Shown piece after piece: positions 1-8,473 of a stretch of DNA of 56,505 bases. Both the position numbers and the translations under genes were made by a program. Below the pieces are notes generated by a model. It searched no databases. It was given only the letters and a program-made list of their open reading frames with translations, and was not told the DNA's origin. Source of the stretch: Ignavibacteria bacterium (lineage in GTDB: Bacteria; Bacteroidota; Ignavibacteria; Tepidaquicellales; Tepidaquicellaceae); the NCBI GenBank assembly GCA_016929695.1, contig JAFGII010000100.1, forward strand, positions 1 to 56,505, read 5' to 3'. Numbering within the stretch: the stretch's first letter is position 1; every line of letters begins with the position of its first letter.

Positions 1-177
1 AATTTGGATTTTAGGGATTTTTATTGTCCAAAATGAGGGATTTTATGCATTTTATTCGAGTTCCATTTTTATTTTGGACAATGTTGGAAGATAAAAGTTT
101 TTCACAAACTTATTTTAATGTATGAGTTTTAGCTGAAATACTGCTTGCTCCACTGAAAAATACAGAAGATTTACCGG
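1..177. other. Non-coding left edge with inverted repeat
   Basis: No gene is visible. The stretch lies downstream of the leftward mlaF-like gene. It holds a perfect 12-base inverted repeat, ATTGTCCAAAAT at 23-34 and its complement at 71-82, separated by 36 bases, plus a direct repeat of AGGGATTTT at 13 and 36. No T-run follows the repeat on the minus strand, so it does not look like an ordinary intrinsic terminator. The window ends before the next gene, so its context is unknown. Confidence 0.5.
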
Positions 178-930
178 CTATTTGGAATTTACATTTTTGT
201 TCGTTCGTGCCAGAAATTGTGTTATAATTCTGTCTTTTGAATTAGTAAATTCAGTAGGAGTCCCAACAAAATATATCTTACCCTGATGCATCATTGCCAC
301 TTTATCGGCTACAGCATATGCACTGAAAATATCATGAGTGACTACTATTGAAGTAACTTTTAATCTGTCGGAAAGTTCTTTTATCAGTTCATCTATATTA
401 TCACTCATAATCGGATCTAAACCCGTTGTAGGTTCATCATACAATATAATTTCCGGATTGGTTGCTAGTGACCTTGCAAGAGCAACTCTCTTTTTCATCC
501 CGCCCGAAAGGTCTGCAGGCATAATCTTCTGAACCCCATGTAAACCTACAATTTCAAGTTTTTCGTCAACAATATTACTGATTTCTTTCTGCGTCATAAA
601 AGTGTTTTCTTTTAATGCCAAACCTACATTCTCCTCGACGTTCATCGAATCAAACAAAGCAGAACCCTGAAACTGGAATCCGAATTTTTCACGTATCGTA
701 TAAATTTCTTTCTGATTCATTTTTACAATATCTTTTCCTTCTATTATTATTTCTCCTTCATCGGGTTTCATCAACCCTATTATATGTTTTAATAAAACAG
801 ATTTACCGCAGCCGCTTGGTCCTACTATGACAAGTGTTTCTGCTTTTATAACATTTAGATTTACCCCGCATAAAACTTCTTTCTGACCGAACTTTTTCTT
901 TAAGTTTTTAATTTCAATTATGCTGTTCAT
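178..930 (-). CDS. mlaF: MlaF-like ABC transporter ATP-binding protein
   Basis: This is the ATPase of an Mla/Mkl-type phospholipid or lipid transporter. It would power lipid movement between inner and outer membranes together with an MlaE permease and an MlaD substrate-binding protein. The 250 residues show Walker A GPSGCGKS (37-44), the family-typical FQGSALFDSMNV after the Q-loop, signature LSGGMKKR (141-148), Walker B ending in DEP (165-167) with D-loop, and the switch His at 199. It is divergent from murI, and the 123-base gap between them would hold both promoters. mlaE and mlaD are not next to it on the right; any partners would be left of the window or elsewhere. The family call is strong; the exact substrate is inferred. 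Confidence 0.9.
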   Translation of the reverse strand: MNSIIEIKNLKKKFGQKEVLCGVNLNVIKAETLVIVGPSGCGKSVLLKHIIGLMKPDEGEIIIEGKDIVKMNQKEIYTIREKFGFQFQGSALFDSMNVEENVGLALKENTFMTQKEISNIVDEKLEIVGLHGVQKIMPADLSGGMKKRVALARSLATNPEIILYDEPTTGLDPIMSDNIDELIKELSDRLKVTSIVVTHDIFSAYAVADKVAMMHQGKIYFVGTPTEFTNSKDRIITQFLARTNKNVNSK

Positions 931-1053
931 AATAATAAATTAGTATAAAAACAAATCAATTAAAATTCATAAAAATTTTTCCTCACTTAATTTTGTACTT
1001 TGGGATAATTATTCTTTCGTTTAATTAATTCTTTAAATTATCTATTTTGAAAC

Positions 1054-1878
1054 ATGAGAATGTTACAAAAAAAGAATTTAAGGTCAAGACCTATAGGTAT
1101 TTTTGATTCCGGTATAGGAGGTTTAACAGTGGCTAAAGCTGTTTTTAACCTGCTCCCGAATGAAGATGTAATCTATCTCGGTGATACAGCAAGATTACCA
1201 TACGGAACAAAATCCAAAGAAACCGTAATATTATATTCAATCGAGTGTATGAAATTTTTACTTTCAAAAAAAGTTAAAATGGTAGTTGTTGCCTGTAATA
1301 CAGCATCATCGGTAGCGGTTAATTTTTTGAGTAAAATAACAAAAGTACCGGTAATCGGGGTTATATCCCCCGGTTCAAAAACAGCTGTTAAATCTACCAA
1401 TAACAAAAAAGTTGGTGTCATCGGAACTTACGGAACGATAAAAAGTAAATCCTATAACAAAGAAATACGAAAATATTCAAAGGACGTGATTATTTTTTCC
1501 CAGCCTTGCAGTCTGTTCGTTCAACTTGCTGAAGACGGATGGACAGAAAACAGAATAACATATCTGACTGCTTCGGAATACCTTAAAGAATTAAAAAAAA
1601 GGAAGATTGATACATTAATACTTGGATGTACTCATTATCCGATTCTGAAAAAAACTATTAGTAAAGTTATTGGCAAAAACATAAAATTAATTGATTCAGG
1701 CGAAGAAACTGCAAAAGAAGTTAAAATTATACTCGAAGAAAGAAATTTGTTGAGCAAAAGAAAGAAAAAAGGTAATCATAGATTTTTTGTAACCGACTTC
1801 CCGAATAATTTTAAATCCATAAGCGAACGATTTCTCGGGAAAAAAATTAATAACGTTAAAAAAGCAAAACTTACATGA
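1054..1878 (+). CDS. murI: Glutamate racemase
   Basis: MurI converts L-glutamate to D-glutamate for peptidoglycan in the cytoplasm, using two cysteines as acid and base. Both are present: Cys81 in VVACNTAS and Cys192 in LGCTHYP. The N-terminal FDSGIGGL motif (17-24) carries the conserved Asp-Ser pair, and LGDTARLPYG follows at 42-51. Length (274 residues) is normal. The start at 1054 is followed by a second Met at residue 3, and either could be used. The end overlaps the start of pyrE by four bases (ATGA), so the two are co-transcribed and probably translationally coupled. Confidence 0.95.
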   Translation: MRMLQKKNLRSRPIGIFDSGIGGLTVAKAVFNLLPNEDVIYLGDTARLPYGTKSKETVILYSIECMKFLLSKKVKMVVVACNTASSVAVNFLSKITKVPVIGVISPGSKTAVKSTNNKKVGVIGTYGTIKSKSYNKEIRKYSKDVIIFSQPCSLFVQLAEDGWTENRITYLTASEYLKELKKRKIDTLILGCTHYPILKKTISKVIGKNIKLIDSGEETAKEVKIILEERNLLSKRKKKGNHRFFVTDFPNNFKSISERFLGKKINNVKKAKLT

Positions 1879-2450
1879 CTTCGGAAAAAGTAATTGAAAT
1901 ATTCAAAGAAACAGGGGCACTGCTTGAAGGTCATTTTATACTAACCTCAGGATATCATAGCCCTCATTATTTTCAATGCGCAAAAGTACTACAATACCCT
2001 GAATATAATATAATGTTTTCTAAAGCAATTGCCGATTATTTCAGAAATGATAAAATAGATGTTGTTATATCTCCGGCAGTCGGAGGTATAGTATTGGGAA
2101 CCGAGGTCGGCAGATTATTAAATTCAAGAACTATTTTCGCAGAACGCAAGAACGGTATTATGACATTAAGACGCGGATTTGAACTTCTAAAAGATGAAAA
2201 TGTTTTAATCTGCGAAGATGTTGTAACAACGGGAGGAAGCGTTTTTGAAATAATAAAACTTATACGTAAATATGGCTCAATACTGAAAGGAGTAGGATTT
2301 ATCATTGACAGAAGCAACGGGAAAGTTCATTTTAATACAAAACAATTTTCACTTGCAAAATTCGATGTGGTTAAGTATAGCGAGAATGAAATCCCAGAAT
2401 ATCTCTTAAATATTCCTGTTACAAAGCCCGGCAGCAGAACGTTAATTTAA
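1875..2450 (+). CDS. pyrE: Orotate phosphoribosyltransferase
   Basis: PyrE joins orotate to PRPP to form OMP in de novo pyrimidine synthesis. The PRPP-binding motif LICEDVVTTGGS is at 111-122. The N-terminal FILTSGYHSPHYF (21-33) and the catalytic-loop region AERKNG (89-94) match the family. At 191 residues it is a compact form like those of many bacteria. It overlaps murI by four bases, and its stop lies directly against the stop of the converging barrel-protein gene, leaving no room for a separate terminator. Confidence 0.94.
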   Translation: MTSEKVIEIFKETGALLEGHFILTSGYHSPHYFQCAKVLQYPEYNIMFSKAIADYFRNDKIDVVISPAVGGIVLGTEVGRLLNSRTIFAERKNGIMTLRRGFELLKDENVLICEDVVTTGGSVFEIIKLIRKYGSILKGVGFIIDRSNGKVHFNTKQFSLAKFDVVKYSENEIPEYLLNIPVTKPGSRTLI

Positions 2451-3287
2451 TCAGAAACTATACCACAGGGATAACCCGCCTGTAGGTCCGATTCCGACAT
2501 TTCTTCCATATGGTATGTATTCGGAAAAAATTCCTAATCCTATTGTTTTATTAAAGTTGTATAATAATGTCCCGCCGAATTTAAGTGACCTGAATGCAGT
2601 GTTAGTAGAAGCCGCATATTCGGCAAGAAAAAAAAATGTGATTTTTTTTGACAGGTCAATGCCGTCAGATGTATAAAATCTGTATTGAAATTCATTAAAT
2701 TCATTTGCTCTGTATCTGCCTCCGATTCCTAAACTCCAGAATCCGGTGGTTTTCGATATGGCAAATCCGTCTGCAACTGCAAAAGCAAGGTCATATTCAA
2801 AAAATTTACCACCCAATTCAATAGCGGCATTTCTTGGAAAATGTATCGGAAGTATTACACTCGCAAGGACTCCCGTAACGGGTTTTGGATATTCAGTAAA
2901 CTGATAAACAACACCGATTTGAGGATTAGTAAATCCAGCACTTTTGTTGTCTATATATATATCGTTATAATTTAATGCCGCTAAAGAAAATCCTGTAAAT
3001 ACACCAAATTTTTTACCCAGACCTAAAGTGTAATAAACCCCGAGTTCATATTTTCTGAATGTAGCGTCGTTATCCGAACTTCTTTTAATTCCTGATGCAT
3101 CATAATATTCCGAACTCTGATAATACCTTAAACTGAAAATAGCTCCTCCTTTTTGAAAGGGGGGAGCCCATTGTGAATATGACAAATCAACGCAAAATAA
3201 CAAAATAATTACCGCCATAATGATTTTTCCAAAGGTAATTTTAAATAGTTTCAAATTTGTAATTATTTTTATTATTTTATGTAACAA
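2451..3287 (-). CDS. Outer-membrane beta-barrel protein, function unknown
   Basis: A 278-residue protein with a hydrophobic N-terminal signal (about 20-38, likely cut after the SYS before QWAPP) followed by alternating amphipathic strands. It ends in Phe (SLWYSF), the usual signature for insertion by the BAM machinery. Repeated Gly/aromatic strand patterns such as FGVFTGFSLAAL and FWSLGIGGRYR suggest a small barrel of roughly 8-12 strands. I cannot name a substrate. Met24 could be an alternative start giving a shorter signal peptide. It converges on pyrE with touching stop codons and is transcribed alone. Confidence 0.75.
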   Translation of the reverse strand: MLHKIIKIITNLKLFKITFGKIIMAVIILLFCVDLSYSQWAPPFQKGGAIFSLRYYQSSEYYDASGIKRSSDNDATFRKYELGVYYTLGLGKKFGVFTGFSLAALNYNDIYIDNKSAGFTNPQIGVVYQFTEYPKPVTGVLASVILPIHFPRNAAIELGGKFFEYDLAFAVADGFAISKTTGFWSLGIGGRYRANEFNEFQYRFYTSDGIDLSKKITFFFLAEYAASTNTAFRSLKFGGTLLYNFNKTIGLGIFSEYIPYGRNVGIGPTGGLSLWYSF

Positions 3288-3330
3288 TGTAAAGATAAAT
3301 TTTTAAAAAATAAATACTAATTTTAATTGG

Positions 3331-4899
3331 GTGACTGAAAGAATTAAAAATTTTAAAGAGGCATTTTCGTCAAACTCAAATCCGTTTTATACTGCAAGGT
3401 ATGTAGCATTTTTTGCTGCAATTATCGGATTCTTTGCAATATTATGGACTTATTTTAACGGTTTAGTTCTTGCATATAACGATGCGGGCTTACACCTTGA
3501 TGTTGCAAGAAGAATATATGATTCCCGTGATCCCGGGATTCTTAATCAGATAGGAGTTGTTTGGCTGCCGGTTCCGCATATAATACTCATTCCCTTCGTA
3601 CATTTTGATTTGCTGTGGATAACAGGACTTGCAGGTAGTATCGTCGGATGGTTTTGCTATATATTCTCTGTTTCATTTCTGTATCGTATCATAAGATACA
3701 TTACTGAAGAAAACATTTCTGCTCTTATGGGAACGGCTTTTTTTGCCTTAAATCCGAATATACTCTATCTTTATTCAACCCCAATGACAGAACCTTTGTT
3801 ATTAATGCTGATTATAATTGGAGTATATCACATTCTTAACTGGTTGAGAAACGGAATATCAGGTGAACTTGTGCGTTCAGGAATAGCTCTGGGTCTTGCC
3901 TGCCTTACGCGTTATGAAGCGTGGACTTTTACAATAATTATTGCAGTCATAATTTTTATTGTTGCCGTTACACAGAAAATGAAGCACCCCCTAAAATCTT
4001 TTATTTATTTTTCTATGGTTCCTGCTTTATGTATAATCTGGTATCTTTTCATTAATTATTACTTCTACAATGATATATTTGCATTCCAGAAAGGACCGTA
4101 TTCAAGCGAATACCATGTCGCTATGAAATATGCCTCAATAGGAGGTCCCCCTTATTTGCATAATACATCTGCTTGTTTTGACATCCTGAATAAAACTTTA
4201 GTGGCAAATACAGGAATTGTTATGTTAATTTTAGGAATTATTGGATTAATTATTTATCTTTACAATAAAAAATTATCGGCAATTTGTTTAATACCGGTCG
4301 CATTATTAATATTCTACCCTATGAATTTTATTTCTCTCTATGCGGGTCAGGTAGCAATTGAAATGCCAAATACGATTCCTAAAGGTTATTTTCAGACAAG
4401 ATATGTTATTGCCATATTGCCGGGTTTGAGTATTTTTGTAGGATACCTTTTCTTTATATTAAAGAATTTAAATTACAGGATTATCGCTTTCTCATTTTTA
4501 ATATTCCTTGAATTTCTCAGCTGGTTTTTTGTCTGGCCTATGGGCGTCCCTACAATTGGTGAGGCTAAAACCGCAATAGCTCTATCACAACCCTTCAGAA
4601 GAACATCAAACTATCTGAAAAATTTCTATGACGGCGGAAATATTTTATATGATGATTTCTCAATAATATTCTTCTCGGGAAACGGTTTACCTATTAAAGA
4701 AAGAATTCATGAATATTCCTGGGACCTGGGTGAAACAGCTCTTAAAAATCCTTCATCCGTCACAAAATGGGTAATGTTTAATAAAACAAATCCTAATGAC
4801 AAAATATATCAGGCAATGAAATCGAATGAGGATTTTCACAATCATTTTAATATTGTCTACTACGATGAAGGTATCGAAGTATACAAGAGAAAATTTTAA
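3331..4899 (+). CDS. Polytopic GT-C/ArnT-like membrane glycosyltransferase
   Basis: A 522-residue protein with about ten hydrophobic segments and the look of lipid-linked-sugar glycosyltransferases of the GT-C fold (PMT/ArnT/family 39 or 87). The first external loop carries acidic residues (YNDAGLHLDVARR, near 50-62) where these enzymes place their catalytic Asp. Further motifs shared with the opposing paralogue are VWLPVPH, NPNILYLYST, MTEP and RYEAW. The start is GTG at 3331; no upstream in-frame ATG is available and the start gives a short charged leader before the first membrane segment. It overlaps the stop of the opposing paralogue by four bases. The enzyme class is inferred; donor and acceptor are unknown. 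Confidence 0.7.
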   Translation: MTERIKNFKEAFSSNSNPFYTARYVAFFAAIIGFFAILWTYFNGLVLAYNDAGLHLDVARRIYDSRDPGILNQIGVVWLPVPHIILIPFVHFDLLWITGLAGSIVGWFCYIFSVSFLYRIIRYITEENISALMGTAFFALNPNILYLYSTPMTEPLLLMLIIIGVYHILNWLRNGISGELVRSGIALGLACLTRYEAWTFTIIIAVIIFIVAVTQKMKHPLKSFIYFSMVPALCIIWYLFINYYFYNDIFAFQKGPYSSEYHVAMKYASIGGPPYLHNTSACFDILNKTLVANTGIVMLILGIIGLIIYLYNKKLSAICLIPVALLIFYPMNFISLYAGQVAIEMPNTIPKGYFQTRYVIAILPGLSIFVGYLFFILKNLNYRIIAFSFLIFLEFLSWFFVWPMGVPTIGEAKTAIALSQPFRRTSNYLKNFYDGGNILYDDFSIIFFSGNGLPIKERIHEYSWDLGETALKNPSSVTKWVMFNKTNPNDKIYQAMKSNEDFHNHFNIVYYDEGIEVYKRKF

Positions 4900-6320
4900 T
4901 AAGTTTTTGTAGTCCGTTTATAAATTTCTATCCCCTGGTCATTGTGAACCATAGTATAAAAGCTTAAAAAATCAGCATTCGATTTTAATATCTGATAAAC
5001 ATCATCGTTTCCGCTTTTAGTATCCATAATAACCCATCCTACAACTTTAGAAGGATTTTTTAATGACAGTTCACCCCAATAGAATGTATGAGTATTAATT
5101 CTTTCCTTCATAGGAATTTTTGAATAGGGATACAAATTCACCGAATTATCGTCAAAAAGAATGTTTGTCCCGTCATATTCCCTCAGAAGGTATATCGATG
5201 CCCTCTTTAGTTCGGGTCTGTTTATATCAAAATATATAGCTTCGCTGACCGAACCGGAGGAACCGGGAAAATTGAATATCCAAAAAAATGATGAAATAAA
5301 AATTATTACCGATAAAAATATTTTAAAATTCTTTTTTATAGCAAACTGTTTATAAGTGAAAATAGTAAACAGAATTACAAACGGTAGAACAATTAAACCG
5401 TATCTTGAATTAAGATATCCCGCAGGAGATGAATCAGGCAAAAGAATCACAACCTGACCAAAGAACAGGGATAAAATTCCGACAAAAAAAGCCGAAACGG
5501 TAAAATACGGAATTAGTTTAGAATTATCTAATTTGTTTTTAAATAAATAAATAATAAATCCTGCCGTTGCAATCAGTAATAATAACGGATTTAAATTTGA
5601 TAGTACTGATCTAAGAAATAATTCCGTAGATAACGAGATACTTCCTTTTGCCGGTAAATAACCGGATTCTTCGAAAGGTTTCATTAACGCCTGTGAAGAA
5701 TATTCCCCTCTCTGAAAGTATAACGGGTCATCGTAGTATATAAAATTATGCAGCATCCACAGCAACACGAAAAAAACAGGTAGGGAAAAATACAGAAATA
5801 GCCCTTTTACGGGATTTGACTTTCGCCTGATGTATATAGTTGCAATGATAACAGCGACGAATGTTACCATAAACCAGGCTTCGTATCTTGTCCCCATTGC
5901 AAGGGCAGAGAATAGTCCCGCTGAAATCAAATCGAATCTTAAATGATATAACTGCCACTTAAGCAGAAAATACATTGCCGTAAATAATAATAGATAGAAA
6001 ACAGATTCCGTCATTGCAGTTGTCTGTAAATAAAGAATATTCGGATTGAATGCAAAAATAGCAAATGCGAGCCATCTTGTTGTTTTATCTTTGCTTATGA
6101 GTAGTGCTGTTTTGAATATAAGCATTGCCGTCAATGAATAGCAAAATATTCCTATAAGACTGCCCGCTAAACCGGAATGCCAGAGTACATCAATATATGC
6201 AGCGGGTAAAAGAATCAGATGCGGGATTGGCAGCCAGACAGTTCCAAGTTGTGACAATATACCGGGAGAAAGTGAATCAAAAAATCTTCTCGCACTGTCA
6301 AGATGCGTTACGGCATCCAT
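4896..6320 (-). CDS. GT-C-like membrane glycosyltransferase paralogue, start unclear
   Basis: This protein is paralogous to the gene facing it: VTHLDSARR, VWLPIPH, NPNILYLQTT, MTESV and RYEAW all recur in the same order, as does the C-terminal part (DNSVNLYPYSKIPMKERI against the partner's GLPIKERI). From the first ATG (6320) it has 474 residues. That start would remove the first membrane segment, and the reading frame stays open for 48 more codons upstream with clear similarity to the partner, so the true N-terminus is probably longer. It is the last gene of the leftward polysaccharide operon and may glycosylate, or supply a lipid-linked sugar to, the product of the GT2/BcsB pair; this role is inferred. 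Confidence 0.7.
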   Translation of the reverse strand: MDAVTHLDSARRFFDSLSPGILSQLGTVWLPIPHLILLPAAYIDVLWHSGLAGSLIGIFCYSLTAMLIFKTALLISKDKTTRWLAFAIFAFNPNILYLQTTAMTESVFYLLLFTAMYFLLKWQLYHLRFDLISAGLFSALAMGTRYEAWFMVTFVAVIIATIYIRRKSNPVKGLFLYFSLPVFFVLLWMLHNFIYYDDPLYFQRGEYSSQALMKPFEESGYLPAKGSISLSTELFLRSVLSNLNPLLLLIATAGFIIYLFKNKLDNSKLIPYFTVSAFFVGILSLFFGQVVILLPDSSPAGYLNSRYGLIVLPFVILFTIFTYKQFAIKKNFKIFLSVIIFISSFFWIFNFPGSSGSVSEAIYFDINRPELKRASIYLLREYDGTNILFDDNSVNLYPYSKIPMKERINTHTFYWGELSLKNPSKVVGWVIMDTKSGNDDVYQILKSNADFLSFYTMVHNDQGIEIYKRTTKTY

Positions 6321-6464
6321 ATACGAAAAAACCAGATCTTTTGAATAAACCCAAATCTGTGCGAATAACCCTAATATAAAAGCAATTATGAATGAAGTTC
6401 TTATGCTTGCATTTTCATCAAAAAGAATAATATTTATTCTGTTTTTTATCCTGTTCAGATTCGA
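6321..6464 (-). other. Open N-terminal extension without a standard start codon
   Basis: Upstream of the ATG at 6320 the frame is open for 48 codons to a TAA at 6465-6467. Its translation includes a membrane segment (RTSFIIAFILGLFAQIW) and ends SKDLVFSY, aligning with TARYVAFFAAIIGFFAILW and FNGLVLAY at the same place in the paralogue encoded at 3331-4899. An RIKN match lies close to both N-termini. No ATG, GTG or TTG occurs in the frame. CTG at 6456-6458 sits where the partner begins. Options are a CTG start, a damaged start codon, or a base error. Confidence 0.6.
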
Positions 6465-6484
6465 TTATAAGATTAAAAAATAAA

Positions 6485-8470
6485 TTAAGTATTCACACTT
6501 TGAGTTTTTAAATTACTTTGCCTGACCTTTTCAAGAATTTCTTCAATTCCTTTGTAATTTGTTTGAGGTCTGTAAGATGTTAATCCGTGTTTTGTTTTTT
6601 CCCAGTAGAAAGGTCTTGTTAACAACTGCAAGACTCCTTTCCATGCCGCATAACTCATAAGTACCCAGTATAAAGGCAATAATACTGCGAACGGAATAGA
6701 TGTATAATTTTCTTTAATGATTGTTGGACCGATATGTAGGATAATATATACCAGATTTCCGAGAATTAAATTAAATTCGCATATAGTTTTTATTTCTGGT
6801 GTAAATAAACTTTCTGTCAGTTCCGGAAAAATGAACGTCAGAATTGTTACGGTCCATAATATAGGATTAATAAGAGGGAAAAGTATATTAAATCCAAAAT
6901 TAAGAATAAAATAAAAAGTCTCTTTTATCCCTAATTTTTTCATCAAAGAAACAGGATGGCGTAAATGCACAAAAAATGTTTGCACATAACCTTTGATCCA
7001 CCTTGAACGTTGTCTGATCCAGTTATGAACCTGAAGATTTGCTTCCTCGAACGTATATGAATTCAGCATACCTGTTTTACGTTTTTTCTGCGATATTCTT
7101 ACGCCAAGGTCGGCATCTTCTGTAACATTATAAGGGTCCCATGCACCCAGTGTTTTTAAAGTTGTTGTCTGAAAATGATTGCTTGTCCCTCCAAGGGGTA
7201 ATGGTGCACCGGAAATATCCAATCCTTGCAGCCAGTAATCGAACCAGAAAGAATATTCAAGCGAGAACCACCTTGCAAGCAAATTTTCTTTTGGATTATA
7301 AAAATTCAAATGCGCCTGAAAACATGCATATTCATCTCCTGTTTTCCTGAATGCTAAAATTGCCTTTTTTAACTGGTCGGGTTCGGGTTCGTCTTCTGCA
7401 TCGAAAATAACTGTGAACTCACCGATTGCTCTGTATAAACCGTAATTGCAAGCTCTTGGTTTAGTTTTAATCGGAGCATCTGGAATTACGACTACATCAA
7501 ACATTTTTATCAGTTCCTTATGAACTTCAGTCGGTAATCCGTCTATTGTTTCGGTACCTTCACCGAGAAGTCCGTATTTTTTGGCAGCATCTATTGTTTC
7601 AATATCGAGTTCTTCAACCAGTAATTTTACATCGAGTTTATCTTTCGGGTAATCTAATTTATTAATATTAGTAACAATATTGGGTAAAATTTCTGCTTCT
7701 TTATAAACCGGAATGAGAATAGTGTAAATCGGAAGTTCAGAATCATCAAGTTGTCTTATTTCCTGCTGTGTAATATTAATTTTCCTCCTTACAGTTTCAA
7801 ACCCTTTCAGTGCAACTATAAGTTTAAACGGATTAATTATGAAATAAAGTACATTTAGAATTAGAAAAAGAATAAAAAATACACGAAAAGGTTCTAATAT
7901 AAACAATAATATAAATATTACAATCGCAATGAACAGAAAATTTTTCTGCCATGTATATAATACTTCCGAAGCAGAAAACTCGGGAGTTTTTATTTTAAGT
8001 TCGTCCATTGCTTTCATCTGATGAACTTCCCTGAATCCGCGGTCAAGAACGTATTCGATTGATTCTGTTGAAGCAATATATAATTCAAGTTTCTTTTTGA
8101 ATATATTTTCCAGTTCCCTGAAAAGAGAAAAATTAAAAGGATTTGAAGTTGCAATAACAACTTTGTCTTCAGTAATCTGAAGCAGAAAAACAAGATTCTT
8201 CCTCATCACGATGTATGGTAATGCCGATGCAAGATAATTTATATCCTTTAACAAATTTCCGTCAAAAAAAGGTAAATCCAGCTGTCTTGCAAGTTCATGA
8301 AAAAATTCTTCCGATGGATAAATTTTCTTATCCCTCAGTGTAAATATTAATGAACGCAATTTTAATTCTTTCTTGGCAAATATTGAATCTGTATCATATC
8401 CATACTTTTGCAGTAACTTGAGAATAAAATTTACCGAACGAATTTCGTAGCTCGATCTACTTTCGTGCAT
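6485..8470 (-). CDS. Membrane GT2 polysaccharide synthase with GspE/MshEN-like N-terminal domain
   Basis: A 661-residue processive-type family 2 glycosyltransferase of the cellulose-synthase class. The catalytic domain (about 250-480) has DAEDEP (DxD), the TED motif in TEDADLG, and the RQRSRW motif (QxxRW type), flanked by membrane helices near 178-218 and 515-625. Unusually, residues about 45-155 resemble the N-terminal domain of type II secretion ATPases (FFHELARQLDLPFFD, VVIATSNPFNFSLF). MshEN forms of this domain bind cyclic di-GMP in other proteins, but here the RLG motif is degenerate (KLR). There is no PilZ domain at the C-terminus. It follows the BcsB-like gene by three bases, so the pair should form one synthase/export complex. 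The sugar made is unknown. Confidence 0.85.
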   Translation of the reverse strand: MHESRSSYEIRSVNFILKLLQKYGYDTDSIFAKKELKLRSLIFTLRDKKIYPSEEFFHELARQLDLPFFDGNLLKDINYLASALPYIVMRKNLVFLLQITEDKVVIATSNPFNFSLFRELENIFKKKLELYIASTESIEYVLDRGFREVHQMKAMDELKIKTPEFSASEVLYTWQKNFLFIAIVIFILLFILEPFRVFFILFLILNVLYFIINPFKLIVALKGFETVRRKINITQQEIRQLDDSELPIYTILIPVYKEAEILPNIVTNINKLDYPKDKLDVKLLVEELDIETIDAAKKYGLLGEGTETIDGLPTEVHKELIKMFDVVVIPDAPIKTKPRACNYGLYRAIGEFTVIFDAEDEPEPDQLKKAILAFRKTGDEYACFQAHLNFYNPKENLLARWFSLEYSFWFDYWLQGLDISGAPLPLGGTSNHFQTTTLKTLGAWDPYNVTEDADLGVRISQKKRKTGMLNSYTFEEANLQVHNWIRQRSRWIKGYVQTFFVHLRHPVSLMKKLGIKETFYFILNFGFNILFPLINPILWTVTILTFIFPELTESLFTPEIKTICEFNLILGNLVYIILHIGPTIIKENYTSIPFAVLLPLYWVLMSYAAWKGVLQLLTRPFYWEKTKHGLTSYRPQTNYKGIEEILEKVRQSNLKTQSVNT

Positions 8471-8473
8471 AAA

